Assembly: GCA_021713415.1 (NCBI GenBank)
Contig: JAKJJQ010000001.1
Span: 1-64,000, forward strand
Reading direction: 5' to 3'
Origin: M0027 sp021713415
GTDB lineage: Bacteria; Pseudomonadota; Gammaproteobacteria; Francisellales; Francisellaceae
DNA: 64,000 nucleotides
Below the pieces are notes generated by a model. It was not told the DNA's origin. It was given only the letters and a program-made list of their open reading frames with translations, and did no database searches. Both the position numbers and the translations under genes were made by a program. Position 1 is the stretch's first letter. The number at the start of each line of letters is the position of its first letter. This document shows, one piece after another, positions 8,865 to 17,999 of the stretch.

Positions 8865-10180
8865 TGAAATCAATGCGCCTGAGTATTTATCTTAGTATCT
8901 TTTTTTTGATTTTATTCGCATATAATCAAAGTTTTGCTGATATTTCAATTCATATTGAAAAGGGAGTTGACCGCCCTTATCCAATTGCAATTATTCCATT
9001 TAGTGGTAATGCACAATCATCAGAAGTTCTAGGAGTTATTAAAAAAGATTTAACAAATTCAGGTCGCTTTAGTTTATTAACAGAGGCTAAGATGCCTCAA
9101 AAAACGTCAAATGTTAAGGATTTAAATTTAGCTCAATGGTCTAAAACAGGTGTTGAGTTTATTGTGTTAGGCCAAGTCGATCAATCAAAAGATAATCACT
9201 ATAATGTCTCTTTCTATTTAATTAGCCAATTAGGTGGACGATCATTAATTGCTAAAGCCTTTAAAAACATTCCCCAATCACAATTACGCGCTTTAGCACA
9301 TCATATTAGTGATTTAATTTATCAAGGTGTTACGGGAACAAAGGGGTATTTTTCAACAAAACTAACCTATGTTGAAGTATTAAACCCATATGATCAAAAA
9401 AAGGCAGTGTATAAACTTGTTGTATCAGATTATGATGGTGTTAACCCTCAAGTATTATTAAAGCAAACAGGTATTCCAATTGCATCACCAACTTGGTCAC
9501 CTGATGGTAAGTATATTGCTTATGTTAGCTATATTAATGGACGTATGGCAATTTATCGAATTAGTATTGTAACGGGTAAACGTCAATTAGTGTCAAATCT
9601 TGAAGGTATCAATAGCGCACCTGCTTTTGGGCCAGATGATACTTTAATGGCTTTAGCTTTATCAAAAGGGACAAGCTATTATACAAATATCTATTTATTT
9701 AATCTTAAAAAGCATAATCTTGAAAAATTAACCTCAGTTGGTATCAATACATCGCCTGCCTTTTCACCCGATGGTCAATCATTAATTTTTACGTCCAATC
9801 GAAGTGGTTTACCACAAATTTATCAACTTCAAATTGGTGAAAGCTATCCTAAAAGACTAACATTTGATGGCGTGCAAAATATGGATGCACACTTCACTCC
9901 AAATGGTAAAACAATTGTTTTTATGCATCAAGCACAAAGAGGGGGTGATTTAAATATTGCTAAACAGAGTTTAAAAGATGGTGATATCACAGTATTAACA
10001 GGTGGTAATGTAGATAAGTCACCTAGTATATCACCTAATGGACAGATGGTAGTTTATACGCGTGCTTTAACCAATGGAAAGATTAATTTAGCGATGGTAT
10101 CACTTGATGGGCAGGTACACATAGACTTACCAACAACAAAAGGTAATGTACAGTCGCCTTCATGGTCACCATACTTATGA
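8864..10180 (+). CDS. tolB: TolB, periplasmic beta-propeller (copy A)
   Basis: TolB is exported (signal peptide to about residue 25, ending QSFA) and binds Pal and TolA. An N-terminal alpha/beta domain is followed by a six-bladed propeller made of TolB/PD40 repeats, visible as WSPDGKYIAY, FGPDDTLMA, FSPDGQSLIFTSNRSG, FTPNGKTIVF, ISPNGQMVVY and a closing WSPYL. The ATG at 8864 overlaps the tolA stop (TGATG), and GGAGG at 8849-8853 is at a proper distance; a TTG three bases upstream is also possible. Confidence 0.96.
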   Translation: MKSMRLSIYLSIFFLILFAYNQSFADISIHIEKGVDRPYPIAIIPFSGNAQSSEVLGVIKKDLTNSGRFSLLTEAKMPQKTSNVKDLNLAQWSKTGVEFIVLGQVDQSKDNHYNVSFYLISQLGGRSLIAKAFKNIPQSQLRALAHHISDLIYQGVTGTKGYFSTKLTYVEVLNPYDQKKAVYKLVVSDYDGVNPQVLLKQTGIPIASPTWSPDGKYIAYVSYINGRMAIYRISIVTGKRQLVSNLEGINSAPAFGPDDTLMALALSKGTSYYTNIYLFNLKKHNLEKLTSVGINTSPAFSPDGQSLIFTSNRSGLPQIYQLQIGESYPKRLTFDGVQNMDAHFTPNGKTIVFMHQAQRGGDLNIAKQSLKDGDITVLTGGNVDKSPSISPNGQMVVYTRALTNGKINLAMVSLDGQVHIDLPTTKGNVQSPSWSPYL

Positions 10181-10291
10181 ATAATTCATATCATATGGGA
10201 CTAAACTATTGGGCGAAGAACTATTTTTTTGCTAATCTTTAGGACATGCATTTTAAATTTAGATTATATGAAATATAAAGGAGCTAGAGTA

Positions 10292-10921
10292 ATGACTATG
10301 AAAATAAATAAGTTAGTTGGCGTATTGGCAGCTGTATTATTAGCAGGGTGTGCAACTCAGAAAGGTGCGCCAATTGTTGATGCAGATGGCAATGCTTATG
10401 GGCCAGATGGTAGTAGTAATAGCGTCTCATCTCATGGCTTAGGAGAGCAAGGTAAAACATTTAGTGGGGAAGAGTTAGCTAAATATAATAGTATGATCAA
10501 TGATCCACAAGACTATACGGATCAACAAAAATCAGAAATGGTTCAAAAATTAAGCCAAATGCCTATAACTGTTTATTTTGCATTTAATAGTTATTATTTG
10601 AAAAAATCCTCCAGAGATAATTTAGATAAAGTGGCAAGCTTTTTAGTTGAATATCCAAAACAAATTGTACGCATTGAAGGTCATACTGATCCACGTGGTA
10701 GCGAGAGTTATAATTTAAATCTAGGCCAAAAACGTGCTGATAGTGCAAAAGATTATTTACTTAAACATGGCGTTTCTAAAGATCAGATATGTACAGTCAG
10801 TTTTGGTGAGTTAAAACCTGCAGCATCTCCGGATGATTTTGGTGGTGATTGGAAAAAAGCTTATGATTTAGATCGCCGTGATGTATTAGTCTATGGTCAA
10901 TCTTGTGAAGGTGTTAGTTAA
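10292..10921 (+). CDS. pal: Pal, peptidoglycan-associated lipoprotein (copy A)
   Basis: A lipoprotein with lipobox LLAGC (Cys20), a flexible linker, and a C-terminal OmpA-like peptidoglycan-binding domain (GHTDPRGSESYNLNLGQKRA). It anchors the outer membrane to the cell wall and is released by TolB-TolA action. The ATG at 10292 is chosen because AAAGGAG ends eight bases before it; an upstream in-frame ATG at 10229 would add a segment without a signal sequence. At 209 aa it is somewhat longer than the E. coli protein, with an inserted hydrophilic stretch after the lipidation site. Confidence 0.95.
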   Translation: MTMKINKLVGVLAAVLLAGCATQKGAPIVDADGNAYGPDGSSNSVSSHGLGEQGKTFSGEELAKYNSMINDPQDYTDQQKSEMVQKLSQMPITVYFAFNSYYLKKSSRDNLDKVASFLVEYPKQIVRIEGHTDPRGSESYNLNLGQKRADSAKDYLLKHGVSKDQICTVSFGELKPAASPDDFGGDWKKAYDLDRRDVLVYGQSCEGVS

Positions 10922-10924
10922 TCA

Positions 10925-11659
10925 ATGATTATTAATCAAGTAATCAAAAAAATAGCCTTACCATTAGCTGTTAGTTTAAGCTTATCAACCAATGTATTTG
11001 CTGCGACAAATGAGCAACTTCAAAACCAAGTGAATCAATTAAACACTAAAGTCAGGCAATTAGAAAATCAAATTAATTATTTGATGGATCGGCTAGAGAA
11101 ATATAATCAATATCAATCTAGTATCGATAATTTGCGTAATCAAATTGAAGTAAATAATCATAAGATTCAGACAACTGATGAAAAAATTACACAAACAAAT
11201 AAAATCTATGATCAAAAGTTATCTGACGTTCAAAAAGATTTAAGTGCGCAAATTAAAAAAGTTGAAGTACAAAAGCTTAGAGACCCTCAAGATGTTGTAT
11301 TTGAAAATGCTTATAATTTAATGCTTAAGCGTCAATATAAAAGTGCATTAAAAGGCTTTAGTGACTATGTAAATAGTTATTATAATGGTAGGCACTATTC
11401 AGAAAGCTTGTATTACATGGGTGTACTTTATTTAACAGATGGTAAAATTTCATCAGCCAAAAGTAAGTTTAAGCGAATTGTTGACCGTTATCCTAAGAGT
11501 GTTAAATATCCAGATTCGTTAGTACAACTAGGTGCTATTTATCGTGTCGAGGGTAATACGAAATTAGCGAAATCTTATTTTAATAAGGTTATAAAGAATT
11601 ATCCAAATTCAAAGGCAGCAAATTTAGCAAAAACAGAATTGAAAAAAATAAAATCTTAA
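10925..11659 (+). CDS. cpoB: CpoB (YbgF), periplasmic coordinator of division (copy A)
   Basis: An exported 244-aa protein with signal peptide ending near residue 26 (NVFAA), a coiled-coil trimerisation region (about 28-110) and a C-terminal run of TPR motifs (AYNLMLKRQYKSALKGF, YYMGVLYLTDGKISSAKSKF, LVQLGAIYRVEGNTKLAKSYF). CpoB links the Tol machine to peptidoglycan synthases. It lies 3 bp after pal and closes the operon. No clear rho-independent terminator follows in the 219-bp gap, which is AT-rich and otherwise featureless. Confidence 0.92.
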   Translation: MIINQVIKKIALPLAVSLSLSTNVFAATNEQLQNQVNQLNTKVRQLENQINYLMDRLEKYNQYQSSIDNLRNQIEVNNHKIQTTDEKITQTNKIYDQKLSDVQKDLSAQIKKVEVQKLRDPQDVVFENAYNLMLKRQYKSALKGFSDYVNSYYNGRHYSESLYYMGVLYLTDGKISSAKSKFKRIVDRYPKSVKYPDSLVQLGAIYRVEGNTKLAKSYFNKVIKNYPNSKAANLAKTELKKIKS

Positions 11660-11878
11660 CAGTCTAGTGAAATTCGCTGTACTTTTCCAATTTTTAATTA
11701 TTTCAAAATAATCAGCCATTTTTTTATGTTTAATCAATAAATTATTAATTTTAAGTAATTATTTTATTTCTATTTTAATTAAGTAAATTCAAAAACTAGA
11801 TGACTTTAATTAATCACACTGATAAAAATTAAATATAACAGGATTGAGAATATAGTTTAACTATGGAGGTGTTGCATT

Positions 11879-13633
11879 ATGCTATATCGAGATTTATTAA
11901 GTAATTTTAAAAGTGTTTTAATTATGAGTCAGGTGGCATTTACTCGCCGTTGTCTTACTGTTAATAACATAGGAAGTAGTATTGAAGATCAATATTCAGG
12001 AGATATTTCAGGTATAGAAGATTTTTACAATGCGCGGATGAAAAAATTTCTTGAAGAAGTCAGGTATAAACCATCAAGTAATAGTGACTTACTATTACTT
12101 GAAGACTTAACATATGACCACTTTGAAAATAATTGTAAAAATTTGTTAAATGATATTGAAGTTGATCAAAATACACTTCCAAATCTAATTTTACTAGAAA
12201 TGACATTAAAGCATATTGTTGGAATTGATGATTATAAATTAAGTAATTTTATAAAAATGATGGCAAAAACAATATATCCAGATATGCCAGAATATTTAAT
12301 TGAACAGAATGTTAGCAAGTTAAGGCAAAATGCTTTAGAAAAAATAAATTCTCGTTTAAATATAAATCAGCCATTAATAAAGATTGATTCCCTAAATAGT
12401 AAAATAGATGGTTTAAATCATGAAATAGATGAGTTAACTCATCAATATAACGAGCTTCAGAGTAAATATAATAAAATAAAAGAAATTAAGCAGGAAGCTA
12501 ATATTATTTTACAAAATCAAGTTAGATTTTTAGAAGATATGGCATATGAGTATGTGGTTGGTTCTGAACAAGTATACAGCTCAACATCTGCAAATAAGAT
12601 AAAACCCCATGATAGAAATGATTTTCATAAAATTTTCAGCTCTGATATGTTTGAATATAGTGAGTACTTTCCACGACTTAAAGATTTATATCAAACAAAC
12701 TCAGAAATGTTTGAAGAGGTGTTAAGTAATATTTTTCATAATTGTATTACTAATCGTAAAACAGCATTTATTCGAACACCCTTACAAGCAGGTGAAATGT
12801 CTCTTTATTTCATAGATGCAATTAATGCAAATCAAAGTAATTTAGGTATTAAAGCGCTACGTGGTAATGCAAGAACTAAAGAAAAATTTGCTTCTCAACG
12901 TTTAGATAATTGTCCATTTAATTTAAAAATGGCTTATGAAAGTAAACTTTTGAAGTTAGCAAATGAAGGACGAGATGTAGCATTGCCAGGTACTACTTCT
13001 GTTGAAGATTTAGAGTTAGAAATAAAAACACAGTTAGATGATATTAGTGAAAAAATTGGTGAAAAGCAGCAACAGCGCAATCAAAAATTAGATCGACTTG
13101 AACAGAAAGTCCATCGCAATGGTGGTATATTAAAAGAAGCATATAAAAGAAGTCTTGAGGTAGTAGATAATGTGGAAGTAGGTAATGTGGAAGTAGGTAA
13201 TGTGGAAGTAGTACAGTCACAAGTACAAGATCAGTTTAAAGGCTCATTAAAAGCTGCTTTAATAAATGCTACTACCAAAGCAATGAAAAATATGGCTGAT
13301 AGGAGTTATAAAAATACAGATAAATATAAAACATTAGACTATATTTTTAATAAAATTGATGATTTAGATCAAGATGATAGCAAAAATTTAACGATGTATT
13401 TTTATTTGCTTGAGAGAACTGCTAGTACAAAGCGGGGTCTATTTGGGCGTAAGTTTGGCAAGGCCACTACCTATCTGGCAATTAGAGGTGAGTTATCAAA
13501 TATAAGACATAATTTTGGTTTTGTTAATAATGTACAAAAAAATGTAGAGTCGTCAGAGCCAGCCTATATGACATATAAAAATTACTTAAACACAAACCGT
13601 TCTGAAATACAAGATATTGGAAATGATTTATAG
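11879..13633 (+). CDS. Unrecognised 584-aa coiled-coil protein, candidate effector (copy A)
   Basis: I do not recognise this protein. It has no signal peptide or membrane span. Residues about 165-225 and 380-415 look like coiled coils (heptad Leu/Ile with Lys/Glu/Gln). A short tandem repeat (D/G)NVEV x3 lies near residues 430-444. Towards the end is a basic patch TKRGLFGRKFGKATT. Start: GGAGGT at 11865-11870, nine bases before the ATG. Its leader shares three short blocks (TTGAGAAT, TTAACTAT, GTTGCAT) with the leader of the CaaX protein gene at 61459, suggesting common control. A soluble, charged protein of this kind beside a CaaX kinase would fit a translocated effector, but nothing in it proves that. 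Confidence 0.7.
   Translation: MLYRDLLSNFKSVLIMSQVAFTRRCLTVNNIGSSIEDQYSGDISGIEDFYNARMKKFLEEVRYKPSSNSDLLLLEDLTYDHFENNCKNLLNDIEVDQNTLPNLILLEMTLKHIVGIDDYKLSNFIKMMAKTIYPDMPEYLIEQNVSKLRQNALEKINSRLNINQPLIKIDSLNSKIDGLNHEIDELTHQYNELQSKYNKIKEIKQEANIILQNQVRFLEDMAYEYVVGSEQVYSSTSANKIKPHDRNDFHKIFSSDMFEYSEYFPRLKDLYQTNSEMFEEVLSNIFHNCITNRKTAFIRTPLQAGEMSLYFIDAINANQSNLGIKALRGNARTKEKFASQRLDNCPFNLKMAYESKLLKLANEGRDVALPGTTSVEDLELEIKTQLDDISEKIGEKQQQRNQKLDRLEQKVHRNGGILKEAYKRSLEVVDNVEVGNVEVGNVEVVQSQVQDQFKGSLKAALINATTKAMKNMADRSYKNTDKYKTLDYIFNKIDDLDQDDSKNLTMYFYLLERTASTKRGLFGRKFGKATTYLAIRGELSNIRHNFGFVNNVQKNVESSEPAYMTYKNYLNTNRSEIQDIGNDL
13166..13210 (+). repeat. 15-bp in-frame tandem repeat x3 (copy A)
   Basis: GATAATGTGGAAGTA followed by two copies of GGTAATGTGGAAGTA, inside the 584-aa gene. 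The unit length keeps the frame, so copy number could vary without disrupting the protein. Confidence 0.9.
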
Positions 13634-13754
13634 CTTAGATATTTTTCCACAATAAACTTATAACCTTGGTTCAATTATTGATTTAAATTGTAATTTTTTG
13701 TGAAGCATGTTACCATATTAAATGAATTTTAGAAATAGTGGGGGGGAATTCAAT

Positions 13755-14651
13755 ATGTTCGTTACAAATAATCTTGAGAAATGCCAGGGCTTTACTGGCA
13801 GTCAGCGTGTAGTTAGTGTTGACTGTGCTGATAATGGTTATGCTATTTTGCAAACAAACGCCATTAGTTATTGTGTTGGTATTGGTATCATTGTAAAAAG
13901 CAATGATAATCTGGTAAAACAAATTTCATTACATCATTCAATTAGTGAGCATGGTTTTAATGAAGATAGTACACCTTTACTTAATAAATATAATCAAATG
14001 TTATCTGTAGATAGAAATATTGTTTTAAAAGCAGGATCAGATGAATCTTATTATAATGATGGTAGATATTTTGCTTGTTCAATTGCAGAGATGTTAAGCT
14101 CTACAGCTGATGGTGATAATGTCTCTGTTATGCTGCAAATTGGAGATAATTATGATATCAGCTTAATTTTGGATGATTTAGAACCATGGTTTAAAGCTTA
14201 TCAAGAAATAAGGAATATAAAGTTAAATGTAAATATTACCCGAGTTGATAACCCTGATCATGTCGGTTATTTTGCAATTGATAGTAATGCTAAAGTCTAT
14301 ATTAATCATGAAGATTATAATAATGCACTTTTAATACCAAAAGCAAAAGCTCGCATTGAAAATATAAATGATTTAATCAAAGATAAAGAAGCGATTAAAG
14401 AAGTAGCCCCTTCAAAAATTTTATTAATTGACGAAATGTTAATTGGAGTCTGTGAGGAGTTACAAGAAGCTATTATATCTAAAGATACTGCTTCTTTATC
14501 ATCCGCACTAGAAAACTATGATAATACTTTTAAGCAACTTTTTGATTTAATTGATAATAAAGAAAATCAACAAGAAGCACCATGCCCGTTTCATAATAGT
14601 GAGCTAGAGGTATCAAAAGAGAATAGCCAATTGAATAGGAATTCATTTTAA
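13755..14651 (+). CDS. C-x19-H family protein, possible CheD/CNF-like deamidase (copy A)
   Basis: A 298-aa protein without signal peptide. The ATG at 13755 follows a G7 run (13740-13746) that acts as ribosome site; an earlier in-frame ATG at 13722 lacks one. Its first half has a Cys in a hydrophobic strand (SYCVGIGIIV, Cys40) and a His exactly 20 residues later (Cys40/His60), followed by a further alternating strand/helix region. Two proteins encoded at 39436-40089 and 40237-41076 show the same Cys/His spacing and layout, so the three appear to be paralogues. A nucleophilic Cys with His on the next strand is also the plan of CheD and CNF-type glutamine deamidases. The C-terminal part (about 210-298) is helical and charged. 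Function is inferred from pattern only. Confidence 0.6.
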   Translation: MFVTNNLEKCQGFTGSQRVVSVDCADNGYAILQTNAISYCVGIGIIVKSNDNLVKQISLHHSISEHGFNEDSTPLLNKYNQMLSVDRNIVLKAGSDESYYNDGRYFACSIAEMLSSTADGDNVSVMLQIGDNYDISLILDDLEPWFKAYQEIRNIKLNVNITRVDNPDHVGYFAIDSNAKVYINHEDYNNALLIPKAKARIENINDLIKDKEAIKEVAPSKILLIDEMLIGVCEELQEAIISKDTASLSSALENYDNTFKQLFDLIDNKENQQEAPCPFHNSELEVSKENSQLNRNSF

Positions 14652-14766
14652 TTAATATCATAAAAATTAACCAGTAATATAGAAACCACATTTGTTTACA
14701 AAACCCTTCACTCTTAAAGCATTTACAGATAGAATCAAAATTCACATACAATAATCTGTCTTTAAA

Positions 14767-14793
14767 TTGACAAAATATTAGACAAATTAAAAT
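14767..14793 (+). promoter_or_regulatory. Candidate promoter of arcA-ctlX (copy A)
   Basis: A perfect TTGACA at 14767-14772 and TAAAAT at 14788-14793, 15 bp apart, 52 bp before arcA. The spacer is short, but the -35 is the best in the neighbourhood. Confidence 0.4.
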
Positions 14794-14845
14794 AGAACTT
14801 TCATTTCTACGCGTTAAACAATAAACTTTTTAAGGAACTTACAAA

Positions 14846-16138
14846 GTGACTATTGATATACAAGGTAAACAGATGACATCTCATGTAAAGAGTATAGAGA
14901 GTAAGGCTATTTCATCTCCTATTGATGTTCAAATAACAAGCGAGATTGCAAAACTGAAGTGTGTTTTATTAAGAAGGCCTGCAGATGAGTTAAATAATTT
15001 AACCCCTGAGATGTTAGATCAATTATTATTTGATGACATTCCATTTTTAGAAAATGCGCAATTAGAACATGATGCATTTGCGCAAACATTAGAAGATTTG
15101 GGTGTAAATGTTGTTTATTTAGAAAAATTAGTTGGTGATGTATTAAATGATAAAGCACTCAATATTGAGTTTATTCATCGGTTTTTGAAAGTATCAAATA
15201 TTACCGAACCAAAATTAATTAATGCATTAACAGAATATTTAAGTGATTACTCAGGTCAAGCATTATGCCAAAAGCTAATGGCAGGCCTTAAAAAAACCGA
15301 GTTAGATTATTATGATACAAGTTTAAGTGGCCAAGTAAATGTAACGGATTTATTTTGGCTACAGCCAATTCCAAACTTATATTTTACTCGAGATCCAGCA
15401 ACAAGTTTTGGCAATATGGTATCTTTAAATAAAATGTTTGCTAAGACTCGTCAGCGAGAAACTCTATTTATTGAAAGTATTTTTAAGTACCATCCACAAT
15501 ATAAACATAACAAATTACTTGATATGAAAAGTGCAAAAGCATCAATTGAAGGTGGTGATATTTTAGTGTTGGATGAAACAACTTTAGCAATTGGTGTCTC
15601 TCAGAGGACCGACACAAAAGCAATTGAATGTTTATGTCAGGAACTTTTTTATAACTTAGACTATCAAAATCATCATAAAATAAAAAAAGTGTTGGCATTT
15701 CATATACCATCTTCTCGAGCATTTATGCATTTGGATACGGTATTAACACAAGTTGATATAAATAAACTAATCATGCATCAAGGTGTTGCAGAAGAAACAA
15801 AAGTTTATAAGTTAACACCATCTAATCATAAAGGGCTTACTTGTAGGCTTTTAACTGGCTCTGTCGAAAGTATTTTATCTGCAGAATTAGATAAAGATAT
15901 TCAAATTATTTATTGTGGTGGACGAGATAGTATTACTGGCTCTAGGGAGCAATGGAGTGATGGTGCAAATACATTAGCAGTAGCGCCAGGTGAGGTACTT
16001 GTTTACCAAAGAAATCAAAAGACCAATCAAATATTAGAAAATTTTGGAATTAAGGTACATAAAATACCATGCTCAGAACTCTCTCGAGGGCGAGGTGGGC
16101 CTAGATGTATGTCTATGCCACTCGTTAGATCAGTATAG
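14846..16138 (+). CDS. arcA: Arginine deiminase (copy A)
   Basis: Hydrolyses L-arginine to citrulline and ammonia. All family blocks are present: an N-terminal LTPEMLDQLLFDDIP, substrate-binding FTRDPATSFGNM, EGGDILVLDE (about 234-243), HLDTVLT (about 294-300), GGRDSITGSREQWSDGANTL, and the nucleophile Cys421 in GGPRCMSMPL. Length (430 aa) is slightly above the usual 405-415. Start is GTG with AAGGA nine bases upstream. No arcB, arcC or arcD follows; instead ctlX and a carbon-nitrogen hydrolase do, which implies citrulline is hydrolysed rather than phosphorolysed. Arginine removal and ammonia release may also serve an intracellular lifestyle. Confidence 0.95.
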   Translation: MTIDIQGKQMTSHVKSIESKAISSPIDVQITSEIAKLKCVLLRRPADELNNLTPEMLDQLLFDDIPFLENAQLEHDAFAQTLEDLGVNVVYLEKLVGDVLNDKALNIEFIHRFLKVSNITEPKLINALTEYLSDYSGQALCQKLMAGLKKTELDYYDTSLSGQVNVTDLFWLQPIPNLYFTRDPATSFGNMVSLNKMFAKTRQRETLFIESIFKYHPQYKHNKLLDMKSAKASIEGGDILVLDETTLAIGVSQRTDTKAIECLCQELFYNLDYQNHHKIKKVLAFHIPSSRAFMHLDTVLTQVDINKLIMHQGVAEETKVYKLTPSNHKGLTCRLLTGSVESILSAELDKDIQIIYCGGRDSITGSREQWSDGANTLAVAPGEVLVYQRNQKTNQILENFGIKVHKIPCSELSRGRGGPRCMSMPLVRSV

Positions 16139-16151
16139 TAAGGTGTTAGCT

Positions 16152-17066
16152 ATGGATTTTATTGCTAATACTGTTGTTATGGTAGAACCTAAGCATTTTG
16201 CTTTTAATTCGCAAACCGCTTCAAATAATGTGTTTCAACATGATGTAGGTGAAACTGATCTTGTTGCGAAAGCAACAAAAGAGTTTAAGCAAATGGTCAG
16301 TCAAATACGTGCAGTTGGTATTGATGTGATTGTATTAACTTCACCAAAAGAAAAAACACCGGATGCGATTTTCCCAAATAATTGGTTTAGTACGCACTTA
16401 ATTGATGATGAACCTTATTTATTTATTTATCCGATGTTTTCAGCCAATCGCCAAGCTGAAGTGCAGGTAGCATTATTAGAAAAAGCTTTATTAGAGCATA
16501 CCAATAAACAATATAAGGTCATTGATTTTAGAGAAAATTCAAACAACACAGCTTTAGAAGGAACCGGTGTTTTTGTATTTGATCATGCAAAAAAGTATGC
16601 TTTTTTATCATTATCTGAAAGGGCAGATATTACGTTAGCTGAACGAGTAGTTACCAAGCTTGGTTATAAATTGGTTGCATTTACAAGTGTTGATCAAAAA
16701 AATAGAGCAATTTATCATACCAATGTGATGATGAGTATTGGGGATAAACTAGCATTTGTCTGTTTAGAGGCAATTTACTCTGAGCAAGAACGTGCAATGG
16801 TTAAATCAACTTTAAATAAGCTTGATAAAGTAATAATAGAATTAAACTATAAACAGATGTATCAAATGGCTGCTAATGTACTTGAGCTAAGAAATAATCA
16901 AAATCAACATTTTCTATTATTATCAAAGTGTGCAGATAATGCTTTAGAAGAAAGTCAAAAGGAAGTAATTGATAAGTATTGTGTGCGTGTACCCTGTGAT
17001 ATACCAACAATTGAAACTGTTGGTGGTGGAAGTGTTCGCTGTATGTTAGCAGAAATTTTTTACTAA
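16152..17066 (+). CDS. ctlX: CtlX-type citrulline utilisation hydrolase (copy A)
   Basis: A 304-aa member of the arginine deiminase/amidinotransferase superfamily. Recognisable blocks are VVMVEPKHFAFN at the N-terminus, PDAIFPNNWFSTH, YPMFSANRQ, LEGTGVFVFDH, YHTNVMMSIG and the C-terminal nucleophile Cys297 in GGGSVRCMLAEIF. CtlX-type proteins are annotated as citrulline hydrolases, a role that fits the position directly after arcA (13 bp). Start: ATG at 16152 with AAGGT seven bases before; the frame is open further upstream, overlapping arcA, but that part is shadow sequence. Substrate is inferred from context. Confidence 0.85.
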   Translation: MDFIANTVVMVEPKHFAFNSQTASNNVFQHDVGETDLVAKATKEFKQMVSQIRAVGIDVIVLTSPKEKTPDAIFPNNWFSTHLIDDEPYLFIYPMFSANRQAEVQVALLEKALLEHTNKQYKVIDFRENSNNTALEGTGVFVFDHAKKYAFLSLSERADITLAERVVTKLGYKLVAFTSVDQKNRAIYHTNVMMSIGDKLAFVCLEAIYSEQERAMVKSTLNKLDKVIIELNYKQMYQMAANVLELRNNQNQHFLLLSKCADNALEESQKEVIDKYCVRVPCDIPTIETVGGGSVRCMLAEIFY

Positions 17067-17119
17067 ATAGCTTTTAAGTTTTGATATAATCATAAAAAAC
17101 CACAATAGGGAATGTGTAG

Positions 17120-17953
17120 ATGAACCAGGTTGCTGTCATTCAAATGACTTCTTCAGAATCTATTGGTTTAAACTTAATTAAGGCGAAAGAATATATTATA
17201 GAGGCATATGAATCTGGTGCAAAGTTGGTTGTATTGCCAGAATTTTTTGCTTGTTTTTCACAAAATAATGACTTTATTACAGCAGTTAAAGAACCATTAG
17301 GTAGTGGTAGAATTCAAGATTTTATCTCTGAAATGGCGAATAAGTATAACTTATGGATTGCAGGCGGTTCTTTAGCAATCGCAGATGACGATGATAATCA
17401 GCGCGCTTATAATACTTGTATTTTGTGGGACAATGAGGGCCAAAGGCGAGCAGTCTATCGTAAAATGCATTTATTTGATGTAACCATTGGTGATGGTGAA
17501 ACATATAATGAGTCAGCACGTTATCTAAAAGGTGATGCGCCTTGTATTGTTGATACACCAATTGGTCGTGTAGGAATTGCAATATGTTATGATTTAAGAT
17601 TCCCAGAAATATTTAGGCTAATGTCAGATCAAGGAGCTGAAATCATTTTATTACCAGCTGCGTTTACTTATACGACTGGGCAAAAGCATTGGGAGGTTTT
17701 ATTAAGAGCAAGGGCAATTGAAAATCAATGCTATCTGTTAGCTAGTGATCAGGTTGGTTTTCATGATAATGATACAGTTCGTACCTTTGGTCATAGTATG
17801 ATTATTAACCCTTGGGGTGAGGTTTTAGCAAAAAGAGAAACCGGCGAGGGTGTTATTTTATCTGAAATTAATTTAAACTATCTTAACATGTTGCGCCAGC
17901 AATTTCCTGTTTTAGCGCATAAAAGAATAAAATTTGATTATAAAACAGAATAA
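17120..17953 (+). CDS. Carbon-nitrogen hydrolase (nitrilase family), possible citrulline ureidase or omega-amidase (copy A)
   Basis: A 277-aa amidase of the nitrilase superfamily with the complete Glu-Lys-Cys triad: Glu41 in VVLPEFF, Lys115 in YRKMHLFD and Cys156 in GIAICYDLRFPE. Sequence type is near Nit2/omega-amidase-like proteins. In Francisella a carbon-nitrogen hydrolase next to arginine deiminase has been described as citrulline ureidase; the same neighbourhood here makes that role plausible for this enzyme. It starts 53 bp after ctlX behind its own possible -10 (TATAAT at 17085-17090), with a weak GGG ribosome site. Sequence alone does not separate the two substrate options. Confidence 0.88.
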   Translation: MNQVAVIQMTSSESIGLNLIKAKEYIIEAYESGAKLVVLPEFFACFSQNNDFITAVKEPLGSGRIQDFISEMANKYNLWIAGGSLAIADDDDNQRAYNTCILWDNEGQRRAVYRKMHLFDVTIGDGETYNESARYLKGDAPCIVDTPIGRVGIAICYDLRFPEIFRLMSDQGAEIILLPAAFTYTTGQKHWEVLLRARAIENQCYLLASDQVGFHDNDTVRTFGHSMIINPWGEVLAKRETGEGVILSEINLNYLNMLRQQFPVLAHKRIKFDYKTE

Positions 17954-17999
17954 TAGTTGAATAATTAGATACGTATTAAAAAGATAAAGAGAAGTGATT

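Noticed and set aside
14919..15722. Antisense ORFs of about 79 codons opposite arcA
   Set aside because: They mirror strongly conserved arcA codons, are rich in Leu/His as antisense frames of AT-rich genes often are, and have no start signals.
16044..16151. Upstream extension of ctlX overlapping arcA
   Set aside because: The extra codons are arcA in another frame; the ATG at 16152 has its own ribosome site and gives the family length.
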